From assembly GCA_019358875.1 (NCBI GenBank), contig JAHHIF010000011.1:117517-181516 (forward strand): a DNA stretch of 64,000 nucleotides, read 5' to 3'. Under the pieces are notes generated by a model, which was not told where the DNA came from, did no database searches, and saw nothing but the letters and a program-made list of their open reading frames with translations. This stretch comes from Symplocastrum torsivum CPER-KK1. GTDB lineage: Bacteria; Cyanobacteriota; Cyanobacteriia; Cyanobacteriales; Coleofasciculaceae. Positions within the stretch are counted from its first letter, which is position 1; every line of letters starts with the position of its first letter. Positions 9,064-20,530 of the stretch are shown piece by piece. Made by a program: the position numbers and the translations under genes.

Positions 9064-12000
9064 TTATTCCTCTTCAGTATCATTAGCCCCATCGTCCATA
9101 AAGTCGTCAAAAACCACGTCTTCATCGTCATCTAGAACTGGCGAGAAGCTAGGCGTGACACCAAAAGCTGCCCGATCTTCCAAATTGTAAGCACGAGCTG
9201 TTCGGTCATCCAGCACCAGTGGGTCGTCTTGGTCTAGGTCGCTGGTATCAATGCGATCGCCATAACCATAGACTCCACTTGTTCCACTCGTATAGTCAGG
9301 GTCAAGTGTCGCTAGGGTTGGGTCTTCGTAGGCATTGTAGCCAGTTCCGGCAGGAATCAAGCGTCCAATGATTACGTTCTCCTTCAGACCTCGCAGCCAG
9401 TCAGATTTCCCTTCAATGGCAGCTTCTGTGAGGACACGGGTTGTTTCCTGGAAGCTAGCCGCAGAGATAAAGCTATCGGTGTTGAGTGAGGCTTTGGTAA
9501 TCCCCAGCAGTACTGGCGTATATTGTGCGGGGGCACCACCTGTGATTGCCATTGCTTCATTCACCGTCTCAATCTGCCGCAGTTCTACGAGTTCTCCTGG
9601 CAGCATCGTTGTATCGCCGCCGTCATCCACCCGTACTTTCGAGGTCATCTGCCGGACAATCACCTCAATGTGCTTGTCGGAAATATCAATCCCCTGAGAT
9701 TGATACACGGACTGGACCTCATTAACTAGGAAGCGTTGTGCCTGTTGAAGTCCAACTAGTGCTGCCTCGTAGACTCCTTGTTGTTCCAGCATGTAATTGA
9801 AGAAAATCTCTAAAATCTCATGCGGGTTAGGGGGTCCATCGGTCAAAGCTTGTCCTGTCAGGACTTTCTGACTATCAGAAACGATCGCATTTTGTCCAGG
9901 CCCAATTGGGTAATCGGCAACAACACCATCTGACTCAATTACCTTGATATCAACGGTTTCGTCTTCTTCGTAAACGACCTGAGTTTCACCAGGACGACGA
10001 GCGAGGACGCACGCTTCCTTGGGTTTACGAGCCTCTAGGAGTTCCTCAATTCTCGGCAAACCTTGGATAATGTCCCCTGTCTTCGCTCGTTCAAAGACCA
10101 GCAACACCAGGTTGTCACCCCGTTGCACCAAGTCGCCATTATCAATCTGCAACACGGCACCAGCAGAAACCCGATAAGGACGAGCAATTCGCAATGTTAC
10201 TGAATCATCGCTGACCTGTACTACCTGTCCGGATTCTGGAGAAGGTGTTCCATCTGCCAGCAGGTCGGTAGCCACAACCAAGTGACCAACTTTAACCTTA
10301 GGTGCGGCGTTAGTCGGGACTGTGATGCGGTCTGCATCGCGGACAATAAGTACCCGGCGAATTGCTTCAGCACCCTCTCGGATACCTCTGACTTCACCCG
10401 CTTCCTTACATTGGATCTCAGTTTTTGCTACCACATCTCCGGGTGCAATTTCATCCCCATCGGAAACCAGAAGCTGTGTTGAGGTGCTGCCACCTAATGG
10501 GTCAGCCGCTGTGTCGCGACGAATTACCAAAGATTCGAGGATAACGAGTTGTAAGCGCATATCCTCAGAGTCTTCAGCACTGACCAACTCAATGTCTGCG
10601 CTTAGCTGAGAGGAACCCGTATGTTCAAGTGCAGAAGACTCCTGAGTCATTTCTAACACCAACTGGGTGCGAAGCAACTCTAGCCCTTCTACAGACTTCA
10701 CCCGCTCTCCATCTTTGTAAGGAAGCCGCTGAATTGCCCGAAGTTCAATCCCTGTCGCCCCACGAGTCGCTATTGCCTCAGCACTATCGTCTCCTGAGCC
10801 TCTACTACTGTTAATTGAAGCTTGCGAGGGTACATCCGGTTCATCTGGCACCGCAAACTCGATCACTGGTCTCAAGATCAGCCCCATCCCTTCGGGGGTT
10901 TCTACCGCTTCCCCATAACGGAGTTCTGCGACCTCAAGTCCTGGTACCGCTTCTGTACCGGGATACACCAGTTGACCTTCTGTTGCAAAAGCGGCTGGGA
11001 TTTCATCAACCAGATGCAGTGAACCTGGCTTGATGACAATTTCACGAAGAATGTCATTTTTCTGTACGACTTCCACAATACCTGCGGATTGACAGAAAAT
11101 GTCTTTGACAACTTCGGTTCCGGCTTCTACATACTGACCATCTTCAACCAAGAGCAACGAGATATCTTTATTAACCTCGTGGCATTCTTCCGGAATCCAC
11201 AGCAACGTGCCGCCTTTGACGACTTCGTAACCCTGCTTCGCCTTGCCGCGTTTAGCAACCTCTACCCCGGCATACTTAATGATGCCGCCCGTCTGGGTAC
11301 GATACTGGTCATCAATGAGTTCGGCAACTACCTGATTGTTCAGCACTTTTGTTCCTGGCGTCGCCTTGAGCAAAAAGCGCTGATTATTGGTGGTGTGGAT
11401 GACATACTGTTCACGACCACCGCTACTTTCTACCCGCACCATCGCTTGGTCGAGCAGCACAGAGGCGGTGATGATGTCAATCTCCCGCCTGCCTGGGGTA
11501 AGGCGGACGACACCCCCATTAACGGTGACTAACTTAGTTTCTGCGAGTACGCTTCCTGGCTGCACGGCATCCCGGTTTTTGACCACGGGTTCTGCACCAG
11601 GGGGTAGGTTATAAACTTCTCCCGATAAAATCCAAAGTAAACCACCCCGTTGAGCAATCCGGGTTGTGTTGCCTTGTCGGTCGGTTTTTTCCTCTGGCAC
11701 CAAGTCAGCAAACAGTACTTCTCCAGCCAAGTCGGAGGAAACGTCTTTCGCTGCTTTTTCGGTGGAGAGGCGAGATTTATCCAATGCCACTTCTGCCAAT
11801 AGCTGAAGTGCCTTAACTTTTTCCCCATCTGAAACGAGTAGGATAGAACCCGGTGTAACCGGGAACGTTTTTGCCTTTTGGTTGCCACTGCTCGGTTCTA
11901 AAATGAGATCACCAGCGACTTCAACCTGCTCACGCTCTTCTCCGTGGCGGGTTCGTACCCCTCTGGTTCGTAGACGCTTCGAGAAGCGTACAACGCCATC

Positions 12001-13077
12001 AATGGGTGCCTGCACCTGCCGTGCAACTTCACCAGTGAAGACACCACCCGTGTGGAATGTCCGCATGGTTAGCTGAGTTCCCGGTTCACCAATCGACTGA
12101 GCGGCAATAATGCCAACAGCTTCTCCCAAATCGACCATGTGCCCGTGAGCTAAGCTCCAACCGTAGCAATACTGACAGACTGACCGTGGGGCTTCACAAG
12201 TTAAGGGCGATCGCACGAATACTTCTGTGACTTCAGCTTTGCCAATTTCCCGTGCCAATTCGTCGGAGATATCCTGATTGCGATCGGCAATCACTTCTCC
12301 TGTTTTCGGGTGAACGACTTCTTTGGCTAGCACTCGACCTAAGAGACGGTCTTCGAGGGGAATCAAAACGCGATCGCCATCGGTCATCGGTTTAACCGTA
12401 ACGCCCCGATTCGTACCGCAATCTATCTCCCGCACAATCACGTCCTGGGACACATCCACCAGACGCCGGGTTAAATAACCAGAGTCAGCAGTTCTGAGTG
12501 CTGTATCGACCAACCCTTTACGAGCGCCGTAGGACGAGATAATATATTCTGTTACCGTTAAGCCTTCTCGGAAGTTGGTCTTAATCGGCAAGTCAATAAT
12601 TTCTCCTTGCGGGTTCGCCATCAAGCCCCGCATTCCCACTAACTGTCGTACCTGGGACATATTTCCTCTTGCCCCAGAGGTAGACATCATGTAGACCGAA
12701 TTCAAGGGGTCAGTTGCCTGGAAGTTACGCACCACTTCATCTTTTAGCGCTTCAGAGGTACTATTCCAAGTATCAATTACCTTTTGAAAGCGCTCGACTT
12801 CTGTAATTTCACCTCGTGTATATCGGGCTTCGGTTGCTCGAATTTCCGCTTCAGCGGCTTCTAGCATCTCCCGTTTCACAGGCGGTACTTGCAAATCATC
12901 AACACTAATCGAGACACCCGCTTTAGTTGCGTAGCGGAAGCCCAAATCTTTAAGTTGGTCGGCAATCTGGGCACTACGAGCACTGCCATGTTTAGTAAAA
13001 GCCCAAGCGACTAGCTTTCTCAGTTGGCCTTTACCAACAACCCGGTTGTAAAAAACTGCGTCTTTTTGATCTACCAT
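9064..13077 (-). CDS. rpoC2: RNA polymerase subunit beta' (RpoC2)
   Basis: 1337 residues, the C-terminal half of beta', which is a separate subunit in cyanobacteria and plastids. Seen directly: the trigger-loop region '[10 protein letters not shown]', the zinc-binding cysteines ('CGTNRG' then '[15 protein letters not shown]') and the C-terminal '[17 protein letters not shown]' block near the end, followed by an acidic tail. The long middle region is the cyanobacterial insertion (SI3) within the trigger loop. It is the last gene of the rpoB-rpoC1-rpoC2 series and ends just before a bidirectional terminator. Length is as expected for the family. Confidence 0.98.
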   Translation of the reverse strand: MVDQKDAVFYNRVVGKGQLRKLVAWAFTKHGSARSAQIADQLKDLGFRYATKAGVSISVDDLQVPPVKREMLEAAEAEIRATEARYTRGEITEVERFQKVIDTWNSTSEALKDEVVRNFQATDPLNSVYMMSTSGARGNMSQVRQLVGMRGLMANPQGEIIDLPIKTNFREGLTVTEYIISSYGARKGLVDTALRTADSGYLTRRLVDVSQDVIVREIDCGTNRGVTVKPMTDGDRVLIPLEDRLLGRVLAKEVVHPKTGEVIADRNQDISDELAREIGKAEVTEVFVRSPLTCEAPRSVCQYCYGWSLAHGHMVDLGEAVGIIAAQSIGEPGTQLTMRTFHTGGVFTGEVARQVQAPIDGVVRFSKRLRTRGVRTRHGEEREQVEVAGDLILEPSSGNQKAKTFPVTPGSILLVSDGEKVKALQLLAEVALDKSRLSTEKAAKDVSSDLAGEVLFADLVPEEKTDRQGNTTRIAQRGGLLWILSGEVYNLPPGAEPVVKNRDAVQPGSVLAETKLVTVNGGVVRLTPGRREIDIITASVLLDQAMVRVESSGGREQYVIHTTNNQRFLLKATPGTKVLNNQVVAELIDDQYRTQTGGIIKYAGVEVAKRGKAKQGYEVVKGGTLLWIPEECHEVNKDISLLLVEDGQYVEAGTEVVKDIFCQSAGIVEVVQKNDILREIVIKPGSLHLVDEIPAAFATEGQLVYPGTEAVPGLEVAELRYGEAVETPEGMGLILRPVIEFAVPDEPDVPSQASINSSRGSGDDSAEAIATRGATGIELRAIQRLPYKDGERVKSVEGLELLRTQLVLEMTQESSALEHTGSSQLSADIELVSAEDSEDMRLQLVILESLVIRRDTAADPLGGSTSTQLLVSDGDEIAPGDVVAKTEIQCKEAGEVRGIREGAEAIRRVLIVRDADRITVPTNAAPKVKVGHLVVATDLLADGTPSPESGQVVQVSDDSVTLRIARPYRVSAGAVLQIDNGDLVQRGDNLVLLVFERAKTGDIIQGLPRIEELLEARKPKEACVLARRPGETQVVYEEDETVDIKVIESDGVVADYPIGPGQNAIVSDSQKVLTGQALTDGPPNPHEILEIFFNYMLEQQGVYEAALVGLQQAQRFLVNEVQSVYQSQGIDISDKHIEVIVRQMTSKVRVDDGGDTTMLPGELVELRQIETVNEAMAITGGAPAQYTPVLLGITKASLNTDSFISAASFQETTRVLTEAAIEGKSDWLRGLKENVIIGRLIPAGTGYNAYEDPTLATLDPDYTSGTSGVYGYGDRIDTSDLDQDDPLVLDDRTARAYNLEDRAAFGVTPSFSPVLDDDEDVVFDDFMDDGANDTEEE

Positions 13078-13214
13078 CTGCTTTAAAAATTACCAATAGG
13101 GTGATTGGGGAGCGAGAAATTGATGCTTGGGTAGTAACGAGTGGTTAAGGTTAGCGGATAAAACGTCTGCTTCCCAATCACATCCAACTCGCTACTAACC
13201 CTCTCATCAACTTT

Positions 13215-15092
13215 TTAGCTCGTCAGCGCATCTTGAATCGCTTTGTTGTAGACAATCCGACCGGGAGTTGTGAGGACGTATTGGGAGAGTAACTCTCCCT
13301 CAGCCGTTTCTCTGACTCGCCGTTCTCTGTAGACTTTCATGACAGTACCATCGCCCAGACGTTCAGTTGAGATGACCTCGTTATCTGGCTTTTCTGAATC
13401 TACGAGTCCGTCAAAGCGTACCCAGACATAAGCGTGCAAATCTACTTGCTTTTGCTCATAGGCTTTTACCGCATCGTCAAGGTTGGCAAAATAACGCTTC
13501 GTTTCTTTTGGATATACAGGGTTTTCGGCTGTCAGGTAATAGCATCCCAAAACCATATCCTGACTAGGGGTAACAATTGGCCGACCTGTTGCGGGTGACA
13601 GGATATTGTTGGATGCCAACATTAACAAGCGAGCTTCTGCCTGGGCTTCCAAAGAAAGAGGCACATGCACCGCCATCTGGTCACCGTCAAAGTCAGCGTT
13701 GAAGGCAGGGCAGACCAAGGGGTGTAGTTGAATCGCTCGACCTTCTACCAAAATTGGTTCAAACGCTTGAATACCCAAGCGGTGGAGCGTCGGCGCACGA
13801 TTAAGCATGACTGGGTGACCCGCAATCACTTCCTCTAGAACATCCCACACACTGGGATCGCCTCGCTGAATGAGTTTTTTGGCAGCTTTGATGTTATTGA
13901 CCAAACCTTGGCGAATCAACCGATGGATGACAAAGGGCTGGAATAACTCGATCGCCATTTCGCGGGGCAAACCGCACTGGTGGATTTTGAGTTTAGGACC
14001 AACGACGATGACGGAACGTCCAGAGTAGTCAACCCGTTTACCCAGTAGGTTTTGCCGGAAGCGACCTTGTTTACCCTCAATGATGTCAGAGAGAGATTTG
14101 AGGGGTCGATTGTTTGCTCCAACAACCGTGCGTCCACGCCGTCCGTTATCAATTAGGGCATCCACAGCTTCCTGGAGCATCCGCTTCTCGTTACGGACAA
14201 TGATTTCTGGAGCTAGGATTTCCTGCAAGCGGGCAAGTCGGTTGTTACGGTTGATTACTCGCCGATAGAGGTCGTTGAGGTCTGATGTCGCAAAGCGACC
14301 ACCATCTAGCTGCACCATTGGGCGCAAGTCGGGTGGGATGACTGGAATTACCGTCAGCACCATCCAATCCGTTTGAGAACCAGTAGCGATGAAGTTGTCA
14401 ATTACCCGTAGACGTTTAATCAGCTTTGCCCGCTTTTGACCTTTCGCGCTGGCAATTTCTTCTCTAAGTTTTTCGCCTTCGGCATCTAAATTGACATCTT
14501 GCAATAGGCGTTGTAGTGCCTCGGCTCCAATCCCTACCTCAACGTTGGTCAGTTGAGAATCTTCGCTGTAGAGTTGTTCTTCAATTTCCAGCCACTGATC
14601 TTCGGTGAGTAGCTGTTTGTAGCTCAAGTTCTCAGCGTTACCAGGATTGAGAACAACGTAGGCATTAAAGTAGACAATCTGTTCAACATCTCGCAGGGGC
14701 ATATCCATCAAAATGCTGAGGTAGCTGGGGATACCCTTGAGATACCAAACGTGAGCAACGGGTGCGGCTAGTTTGATGTATCCCATCCGGTGCCGCCGCA
14801 CACGGGATTCGGTAACTTCTACACCACAACGTTCACAGACGATGCCGCGATGGCGTACCCGCTTGTATTTACCGCAATGACACTCCCAGTCTTTAGCAGG
14901 TCCAAAAATTCGCTCACAGAAAAGCCCATCCATTTCGGGCTTAAGCGTCCGATAGTTAATGGTTTCCGGTTTGGTGACTTCGCCTACTACTTGACCATTG
15001 GGGAGAGTTCTTTCTCCCCATTGACGGATGCGTTCTGGAGAAGCGATCGCAATTTTGACGTAGTCAAACCGCTGTTCTAGCTGATGTCTCAT
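13215..15092 (-). CDS. rpoC1: RNA polymerase subunit gamma (RpoC1)
   Basis: 625 residues, the N-terminal half of beta'. The catalytic magnesium-binding motif 'NADFDGDQM' is present (about residue 465), as is the N-terminal zinc finger ('[19 protein letters not shown]'). Lid and rudder sequences such as '[15 protein letters not shown]' are intact. It lies 137 bases before rpoC2 and 125 bases after rpoB, so the three are likely one transcript. The split at this point is diagnostic of cyanobacteria and chloroplasts. Confidence 0.98.
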   Translation of the reverse strand: MRHQLEQRFDYVKIAIASPERIRQWGERTLPNGQVVGEVTKPETINYRTLKPEMDGLFCERIFGPAKDWECHCGKYKRVRHRGIVCERCGVEVTESRVRRHRMGYIKLAAPVAHVWYLKGIPSYLSILMDMPLRDVEQIVYFNAYVVLNPGNAENLSYKQLLTEDQWLEIEEQLYSEDSQLTNVEVGIGAEALQRLLQDVNLDAEGEKLREEIASAKGQKRAKLIKRLRVIDNFIATGSQTDWMVLTVIPVIPPDLRPMVQLDGGRFATSDLNDLYRRVINRNNRLARLQEILAPEIIVRNEKRMLQEAVDALIDNGRRGRTVVGANNRPLKSLSDIIEGKQGRFRQNLLGKRVDYSGRSVIVVGPKLKIHQCGLPREMAIELFQPFVIHRLIRQGLVNNIKAAKKLIQRGDPSVWDVLEEVIAGHPVMLNRAPTLHRLGIQAFEPILVEGRAIQLHPLVCPAFNADFDGDQMAVHVPLSLEAQAEARLLMLASNNILSPATGRPIVTPSQDMVLGCYYLTAENPVYPKETKRYFANLDDAVKAYEQKQVDLHAYVWVRFDGLVDSEKPDNEVISTERLGDGTVMKVYRERRVRETAEGELLSQYVLTTPGRIVYNKAIQDALTS

Positions 15093-15102
15093 CAGTGTTT
15101 CG

Positions 15103-15130
15103 TTGTTTGTTTTTTGTTGTTTGTTTTTTG
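15103..15130. repeat. Two perfect copies of a 14-base T/G repeat between rpoB and rpoC1
   Basis: TTGTTTGTTTTTTG occurs twice back to back at 15103-15116 and 15117-15130, in the rpoB-rpoC1 spacer. The rest of the spacer has further 'GTTAG/TTGTT' and 'AACAACTAACAAC' words. It resembles the short tandemly repeated sequences common in spacers of filamentous cyanobacteria. Confidence 0.6.
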
Positions 15131-15217
15131 AAGAACTTGTTGGTTAGTCGTGAACGTTGTTAGTTGCACATCACCGTTGTTCCGGCTAACAACTAACAAC
15201 GAACAACCCATAACTAA

Positions 15218-18200
15218 TTAGACTTCATCCTCTTCGAGTTCCTCGCGGTTCAAGGATTCATACGTTGGTCGAGTTGGTGTCCGACGGCGGTCTGCATCTG
15301 CCATCAAATCAACTTCCACATCACGGCTGGTACCATCTTCAGCGTTTTCTACTTTGTGAACCGCAATGTCTAAGCCTAGAGACTGGAGTTCCCGCATCAA
15401 GACCTTGAAGGATTCAGGAGTACCGGGCCGGGGAATCGCTTTGCCTTTGACGATTGCATTTAGTGCTTCATTACGACCCTGCATATCGTCTGACTTCACC
15501 GTCAGCAACTCTTGCAGTGTATAAGCGGCACCAAAGGCTTCTAGCGCCCACACTTCCATTTCTCCAAAGCGCTGACCGCCTTGCTGAGCTTTACCACCCA
15601 ATGGCTGCTGGGTTACGAGTGAGTAGGGGCCTGTTGAGCGAGCGTGAATCTTGTCATCCACCAAGTGAACCAGCTTCAGCATATAAGCCTTACCCACAGT
15701 GATCGGTCGGTCAAAGGCTTCGCCTGTACGACCATCGAAGACTGTGATTTTCCCAGGTTGTTCTGGGTCAAATGACCATTCCCTGCCAGTTTCCTCACTG
15801 GCTTGCTTCAGCTTGCCGTGTACTGTGCTTCGGGATGACTCTTGCCCATACATTTCGTCAAATGGTGTCAGCTTAAACCGAACGTCTAAGGTTTCACCCG
15901 CCCATCCTAGTAAGCATTCAAAGACCTGACCGACATTCATCCGGCTGGGTACGCCTAAGGGGTTGAGTACAATGTCCAATGCTGTCCCATCTGGCAGGTA
16001 GGGCATATCTTCTACAGGCAGAATCCGGGAAATAATCCCCTTGTTGCCGTGGCGTCCTGCCATCTTGTCGCCGACTTGAATTTTGCGCTTTTGAGCAACA
16101 TAGACTCGAACCACCATGTTGGCTCCAGGGGGCAGTTCATCACCTTGCTCACGGGTAAATACCCGGACATCAACAACGCGCCCTTTCTCACCATTCGGTA
16201 CTCGTAGCGAGTTATCTCGGACATCCCTGGCTTTTTCCCCGAAGATGGCTCGAAGCAGCTTTTCTTCCGGTGGCTGGTCAGATTCACCCTTAGGCGTTAC
16301 TTTTCCAACCAGGATGTCACCTGCTTCTACCCAAGCACCGATGCGGATAATTCCCGTTTCATCCAGTTGACGTAGGGCATCTTCCCCAACGTTAGGAATT
16401 TCACGAGTAATTTCTTCTGGACCCAGTTTGGTTTGCCGCGCCTCAATCTCGTACTTTTCAATGTGAATACTGGTGTAAACATCATCGATCACCAGGCGTT
16501 CGCTAATGAGGATAGCGTCTTCGTAGTTGTAGCCTTCCCACGGCATGTAAGCCACCAGGATATTTTGTCCTAGCGCCAGTTCCCCGCCTTCGGTAGCAGA
16601 ACCGTCAGCGATAACCTGACCTGTAACTACATCATCGCCCTCAAATATCAGAGGTCGCTGATTCAAACAGGTATCTTGGTTGGAGCGCTGATACTTCTGG
16701 ATCTCGTAAGATATCTCACGACCACTACTGTCCTTGACACGAATCTGGCGAGCATCTACATAGCTGACTTCCCCATCCGTGCGTGACACCACAACCATTC
16801 CGGAGTCCCTTGCCGCTTGAGCTTCTAACCCCGTTCCCACTAAGGGACGCTCAGGTCGCAACAGGGGTACAGCTTGTCGCTGCATGTTTGACCCCATCAG
16901 GGCACGGTTAGCATCATCGTGTTCTAGGAAGGGAATCAAAGAGGTCGCGACAGAGATAATCTGTACGGGTGACACCGCCACATAGTCCACTTGGTCAGGT
17001 GTTGTGGTCGTGAAATCTTGCCGATAACGCACTGGCACAGATTCACCTAAGATATAACCCTCTTCATCCATCGGGATGTCTCCCGGTGCGACTCTTAGGT
17101 CATCTTCTTCATCAGCCGTCATGTAGGATGGCGCTCGGTCTTTGAGTACGCGACCATTTTCCACTGGGTAGAACGGTGTTTCGATAAAACCATAGGAATT
17201 GACTCGTGCATGAGTTGCTAAAGAGCCAATCAGACCCGCGTTTGGACCTTCTGGTGTTTCAATTGGGCAAATTCGTCCGTAGTGGGAGGGGTGAATATCC
17301 CGCACGGCAAAACCAGCCCGTTCTCGTGTCAAACCGCCAGGACCAAGGGCCGACAGACGCCGTTTGTGGGTCAGTTCGGCTAAGGGGTTCGTCTGATCCA
17401 TGAACTGAGATAGCTGAGACGAACCGAAGAATTCCTTGATGGCAGCAACTAGGGGTTTTGGGTTTACCAAGGAAGCCGGGGTGAGAGTATCAGCATCGGA
17501 AACCGTCATCCGCTCCCGGATTATCCGTTCCAAACGATTGAGTCCGACTCTGACTTGGTTTTGCAGCAACTCGCCGACGGAGCGCACTCGACGATTACCT
17601 AGGTGGTCAATGTCGTCGGTGTTACCAATGTCAAATTCCAGGTTGATCAGGTAGTCAATCGCCGCCAAGATGTCTTGGGGGGTCAACACCCGTACTGTAT
17701 CCGGAACGTTCAGGCGTAGCTTCCTGTTGATTTTGTAGCGACCGACTCGACCGAGGTCGTAGCGTTTCGGGTCAAAAAAGCGCGAGTCTAACAACTGCTG
17801 ACCACCGCTGACTGTGGGTGGCTCTCCGGGACGCAGCTTGCGGTAGAGTTCCATCAGCGCTTCTTCTTCGCTAGGATTGCCTTCTTTATCCAGCGTTTTC
17901 TGATAGTAGTCTGGGTGCCGAAGCGCATCGATAATCTCCCCATCTGAGAGTCCCAGCGCTTTCAAGAGTACCTGAGCGGACAATTTGCGGGTTTTGTCGA
18001 TGCGTACCCACACTAAGTCGTTTTTGTCGGTTTCAAACTTCAGCCATGCTCCTCGGTTAGGAATTAGGGAAGCGCTATAGGTACGGCGTCCGTTTTTATC
18101 GGTTTCAGACTTGTAGTAGACTCCAGGACTGCGAACGATTTGGTTCACAATCACGCGCTCAGCACCGTTGATGATGAACGTGCCTCGATCAGTCATCAGG

Positions 18201-18535
18201 GGCAAGTCGCCGATGAAGACTTCTTGTTCCTTAATTTCGCCAGTTTCTTTGTTAATCAAGCGTGTGGGAACATACATTTGGACGGCATAGGTGCTGTCAC
18301 GCCGCTTCGCTTCATCTACGTCATATTTAGGCCGCTTGAGCTTGTAGTTTTTGCCCAAGAAATGCAGCTCCATCTTACCGGTGTAGTCGGTAATTGGCGA
18401 GAAGCTGTTGAGTTCCTCGATCAACCCCTCTTCCAGGAACCAGCGGAAGCTGGAACGCTGAATTTCTACCAAGTCTGGCAACATGTAGTTGGGGGCAGTG
18501 TAGCTCTGAGCGGGGGTGGTGTAAATCTGGTTCAT
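15218..18535 (-). CDS. rpoB: RNA polymerase subunit beta (RpoB)
   Basis: 1105 residues. Conserved beta-subunit blocks are present: '[20 protein letters not shown]' (rifampicin region), '[18 protein letters not shown]', '[19 protein letters not shown]' and the C-terminal '[20 protein letters not shown]'. The N-terminus '[20 protein letters not shown]' is the usual cyanobacterial form. It heads the rpoB-rpoC1-rpoC2 series and has a long upstream region of about 460 bases, which probably carries the main promoter. Confidence 0.98.
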   Translation of the reverse strand: MNQIYTTPAQSYTAPNYMLPDLVEIQRSSFRWFLEEGLIEELNSFSPITDYTGKMELHFLGKNYKLKRPKYDVDEAKRRDSTYAVQMYVPTRLINKETGEIKEQEVFIGDLPLMTDRGTFIINGAERVIVNQIVRSPGVYYKSETDKNGRRTYSASLIPNRGAWLKFETDKNDLVWVRIDKTRKLSAQVLLKALGLSDGEIIDALRHPDYYQKTLDKEGNPSEEEALMELYRKLRPGEPPTVSGGQQLLDSRFFDPKRYDLGRVGRYKINRKLRLNVPDTVRVLTPQDILAAIDYLINLEFDIGNTDDIDHLGNRRVRSVGELLQNQVRVGLNRLERIIRERMTVSDADTLTPASLVNPKPLVAAIKEFFGSSQLSQFMDQTNPLAELTHKRRLSALGPGGLTRERAGFAVRDIHPSHYGRICPIETPEGPNAGLIGSLATHARVNSYGFIETPFYPVENGRVLKDRAPSYMTADEEDDLRVAPGDIPMDEEGYILGESVPVRYRQDFTTTTPDQVDYVAVSPVQIISVATSLIPFLEHDDANRALMGSNMQRQAVPLLRPERPLVGTGLEAQAARDSGMVVVSRTDGEVSYVDARQIRVKDSSGREISYEIQKYQRSNQDTCLNQRPLIFEGDDVVTGQVIADGSATEGGELALGQNILVAYMPWEGYNYEDAILISERLVIDDVYTSIHIEKYEIEARQTKLGPEEITREIPNVGEDALRQLDETGIIRIGAWVEAGDILVGKVTPKGESDQPPEEKLLRAIFGEKARDVRDNSLRVPNGEKGRVVDVRVFTREQGDELPPGANMVVRVYVAQKRKIQVGDKMAGRHGNKGIISRILPVEDMPYLPDGTALDIVLNPLGVPSRMNVGQVFECLLGWAGETLDVRFKLTPFDEMYGQESSRSTVHGKLKQASEETGREWSFDPEQPGKITVFDGRTGEAFDRPITVGKAYMLKLVHLVDDKIHARSTGPYSLVTQQPLGGKAQQGGQRFGEMEVWALEAFGAAYTLQELLTVKSDDMQGRNEALNAIVKGKAIPRPGTPESFKVLMRELQSLGLDIAVHKVENAEDGTSRDVEVDLMADADRRRTPTRPTYESLNREELEEDEV

Positions 18536-18994
18536 GCGTCTCCTGTTACAGGTGAGTCAGCGTCGGTGATAATCCGAGCCAAGGGTAGTGCCCCGCTTAC
18601 TGAAGCGGGATTCAATCCCAAAGGATAGGCGATACTGAATATATAGCTCGTTTGCTGCCAGACGATTGACTCTTCAAGAGTCAACAGAGGTCTAGCAACT
18701 GAGAATTTCAGTTTTTTGCTTGTATCAGCAACCAAATGATCGGTGGAAATGACTACTGTCTCAAACTATGAGTTCACTATTCAAAGAAAAAAGGATATTA
18801 AATGGTAAGTTTTACCAGTAACTAAGGTGATAAGTAAGCCTAGGGTGCGTTTGGAGAGAATGCAGTGGCAGCAATTTGGTAGGCGCAGGTACAGATCTGT
18901 TCATAGTAACTCTTCTTAATATTATTATGACGCAGAGAAACTTAATTGGAGCAAGCTGTGTCTTTAGGCACCGGATTTGGTATTGACAACAGGC
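18536..18994. other. rpoB upstream region without a gene
   Basis: About 460 bases between rpoB and tatD. It contains a 7-bp hairpin, CCCGCTT/AAGCGGG (18592-18609), an AT-rich box 'TATATA' near 18640 and a 19-base palindrome (18666-18684). A 67-codon ORF on the minus strand here has no family features and is judged non-coding. The region probably carries the rpoB promoter and leader. Confidence 0.55.
18666..18684. promoter_or_regulatory. Palindrome in the rpoB leader
   Basis: TTGACTCTT C AAGAGTCAA has perfect 9-base arms and a single central base, about 130-150 bases upstream of the rpoB start. It could be a protein-binding operator or a small RNA hairpin. No known binding consensus is recognised. 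Confidence 0.4.
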
Positions 18995-19786
18995 TCATAT
19001 GGGCAGGGTAAGACTGAAGAGTTTACAGGCATTCTGCGTAGTCTCTTGTGCAAGGGTTTCTAAAGAGACATTCCGCAGACGAGCGATAGACTCGGCAACA
19101 TAGCGGACGTAGGCAGGTTCATTTCGTTTACCTCGCTTGGGAATGGGAGCCAAAAACGGGCAATCCGTTTCAATAAGAAGGCGATCGCTCGGCACCATGA
19201 GAGCAGAGTTTTGGATGGACGTAGCGTTTTTAAAGGTTACAATACCGCTAAAGCTAATGTAAAAACCCAGATCTAAAAACCATTGGGTTTCTTCTGGTGT
19301 ACCGCCCCAACAGTGCATTACACCCTTAACTCGTCCGTTGTGTTCCCAAAATGACTGTAACAAGTCTCGCATCGCCACAGCAGCATCACGGCAGTGGATG
19401 ATGACGGGCAAATCTAGTTCTTTGGCGATCGCTAGTTGCGCTTCAAATACAGCTTTTTGCTCTTGCTGATTTTCCGCTTTGAAGAAATCTAAGCCAGTTT
19501 CCCCAATTGCCACCACTCGCTGATCTGAACGCGCTAACGATAAAATCTGGCTTGGCATCTGAGGTGTCCATTTCTGGGCATCTAGAGGATGCAAGCCTAC
19601 AGCAAATGAAAGCTCAGGAAACTGGTCAGCCAGAGCTTTAATACTATCTATCTCCTCCGGTTCAACACAGGAGTGTACCAATTGCACAACGCCAGCTTCG
19701 CGCCAGCGTTGCCGTACCGCTTCCAGATCTGACTGGAAGACATCAAAGTTGATATGGACATGAGTGTCGATCAGCTGCATCGGCAC
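18995..19786 (-). CDS. tatD: TatD family metal-dependent hydrolase (DNase)
   Basis: 263 residues of a TIM-barrel metallohydrolase. Metal ligands are visible in order: 'DTHVHINF' (HxH), 'GETGLDF' (Glu), 'IIHCRDA' (His), 'MHCWGG' (His) and 'ETDCPFL' (Asp). TatD enzymes are 3'-5' exonucleases or DNases, with proposed roles in repair and nucleic-acid turnover. The start could be Met3, since homologues begin close to 'MQLIDTHVH'. It lies between rpsT and rpoB on the same strand, a neighbourhood often seen in cyanobacteria. Confidence 0.92.
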   Translation of the reverse strand: MPMQLIDTHVHINFDVFQSDLEAVRQRWREAGVVQLVHSCVEPEEIDSIKALADQFPELSFAVGLHPLDAQKWTPQMPSQILSLARSDQRVVAIGETGLDFFKAENQQEQKAVFEAQLAIAKELDLPVIIHCRDAAVAMRDLLQSFWEHNGRVKGVMHCWGGTPEETQWFLDLGFYISFSGIVTFKNATSIQNSALMVPSDRLLIETDCPFLAPIPKRGKRNEPAYVRYVAESIARLRNVSLETLAQETTQNACKLFSLTLPI

Positions 19787-19900
19787 AGTCTGCTGTCTTT
19801 AGATTTTAAGGGCTTGTGACGGATAAGCAAGTCGGCGTTTGAGGGTAGATACTCCCTGTTTCCAATTTTGCATCCTCGAAGAGCGATTTTTTTTATAGAC

Positions 19901-19960
19901 GCGATCTGCGCTAGCTCTTTCAGCGCCGCTCCGCTAACGCAGCAGCGCTTCGCTATCGCT
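19901..19960. repeat. GC-rich dispersed repeat
   Basis: A short stretch dense in self-complementary words such as 'AGCGCT', 'GCGCTAGC' and 'CGCTATCGC', lying in the spacer between rpsT and tatD. It resembles the GC-rich 'GCGATAGCGAAGCGC' type repeats scattered in cyanobacterial spacers. Whether it recurs in this genome cannot be seen from one window. Confidence 0.45.
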
Positions 19961-20003
19961 TTTTGTAGTCTCGCCCTAACTCTATGATAGCTAGGGCAAT
20001 AGC

Positions 20004-20327
20004 TTATGAGGCTGTGGACTCTTCTGCTGATGGATTGAGTTGAGAGTCTACCCGTTTGAGCGACCTTGCCAAATTAGATTTCTTGCGTGCCCCATTATTA
20101 GAATGCAGCACTCCCCTCTTTACAGCTTTGTCGATTTTGCTATAGGCATCAGCCATTCGACTTTTTACTTGCTCTAGTGATTCGGGAGTCTTTTGTTGCG
20201 CGTACTCGTCTACGGCGGCAAAGTATTTCTTCATCAGCGTTTTCACCGCTGACTTATAGGTTTTGTTGCGAACTCGATTACGTTCGGCGATATTTATACG
20301 CTTGAGCGCGGACTTGCTATTAGCCAC
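20004..20327 (-). CDS. rpsT: 30S ribosomal protein S20
   Basis: 107 residues, very basic. The N-terminus '[20 protein letters not shown]' and the '[20 protein letters not shown]' block are hallmarks of bacterial S20, which binds 16S rRNA in the small subunit. The C-terminus is slightly longer than in E. coli, with an acidic Ser/Glu tail. It is the first gene of a same-strand group with tatD and rpoB, and is divergent from hisD. Confidence 0.97.
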   Translation of the reverse strand: MANSKSALKRINIAERNRVRNKTYKSAVKTLMKKYFAAVDEYAQQKTPESLEQVKSRMADAYSKIDKAVKRGVLHSNNGARKKSNLARSLKRVDSQLNPSAEESTAS

Positions 20328-20530
20328 AGTAGTCTCTAGAAAGCTTGCTTTCGATAAAATACAAAATACCAGACTAACAAATATAGCACCTATTTTGAAT
20401 TAAAAGGATCACAACCCCAGAAAAATCCAGGTTAAGCTATAGAAGTGAGTCCGGGTACGATGCGCTCTCCTTAGTGGATGAGCTTGTAGACCTGGGACGG
20501 GTAATACCTAATGATGGGCACTCTGACTCC

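Noticed and set aside
11089..11532. 147-codon plus-strand ORF inside rpoC2
   Set aside because: Antisense to a conserved essential gene; open only because of codon bias.
18592..18609. Possible end of an IS200/IS605 element
   Set aside because: A single 7-bp hairpin with no transposase, tnpB or second end nearby is not enough.
18532..18735. 67-codon minus-strand ORF upstream of rpoB
   Set aside because: Overlaps the rpoB start by a few bases, no ribosome-binding site or family features; better read as leader.
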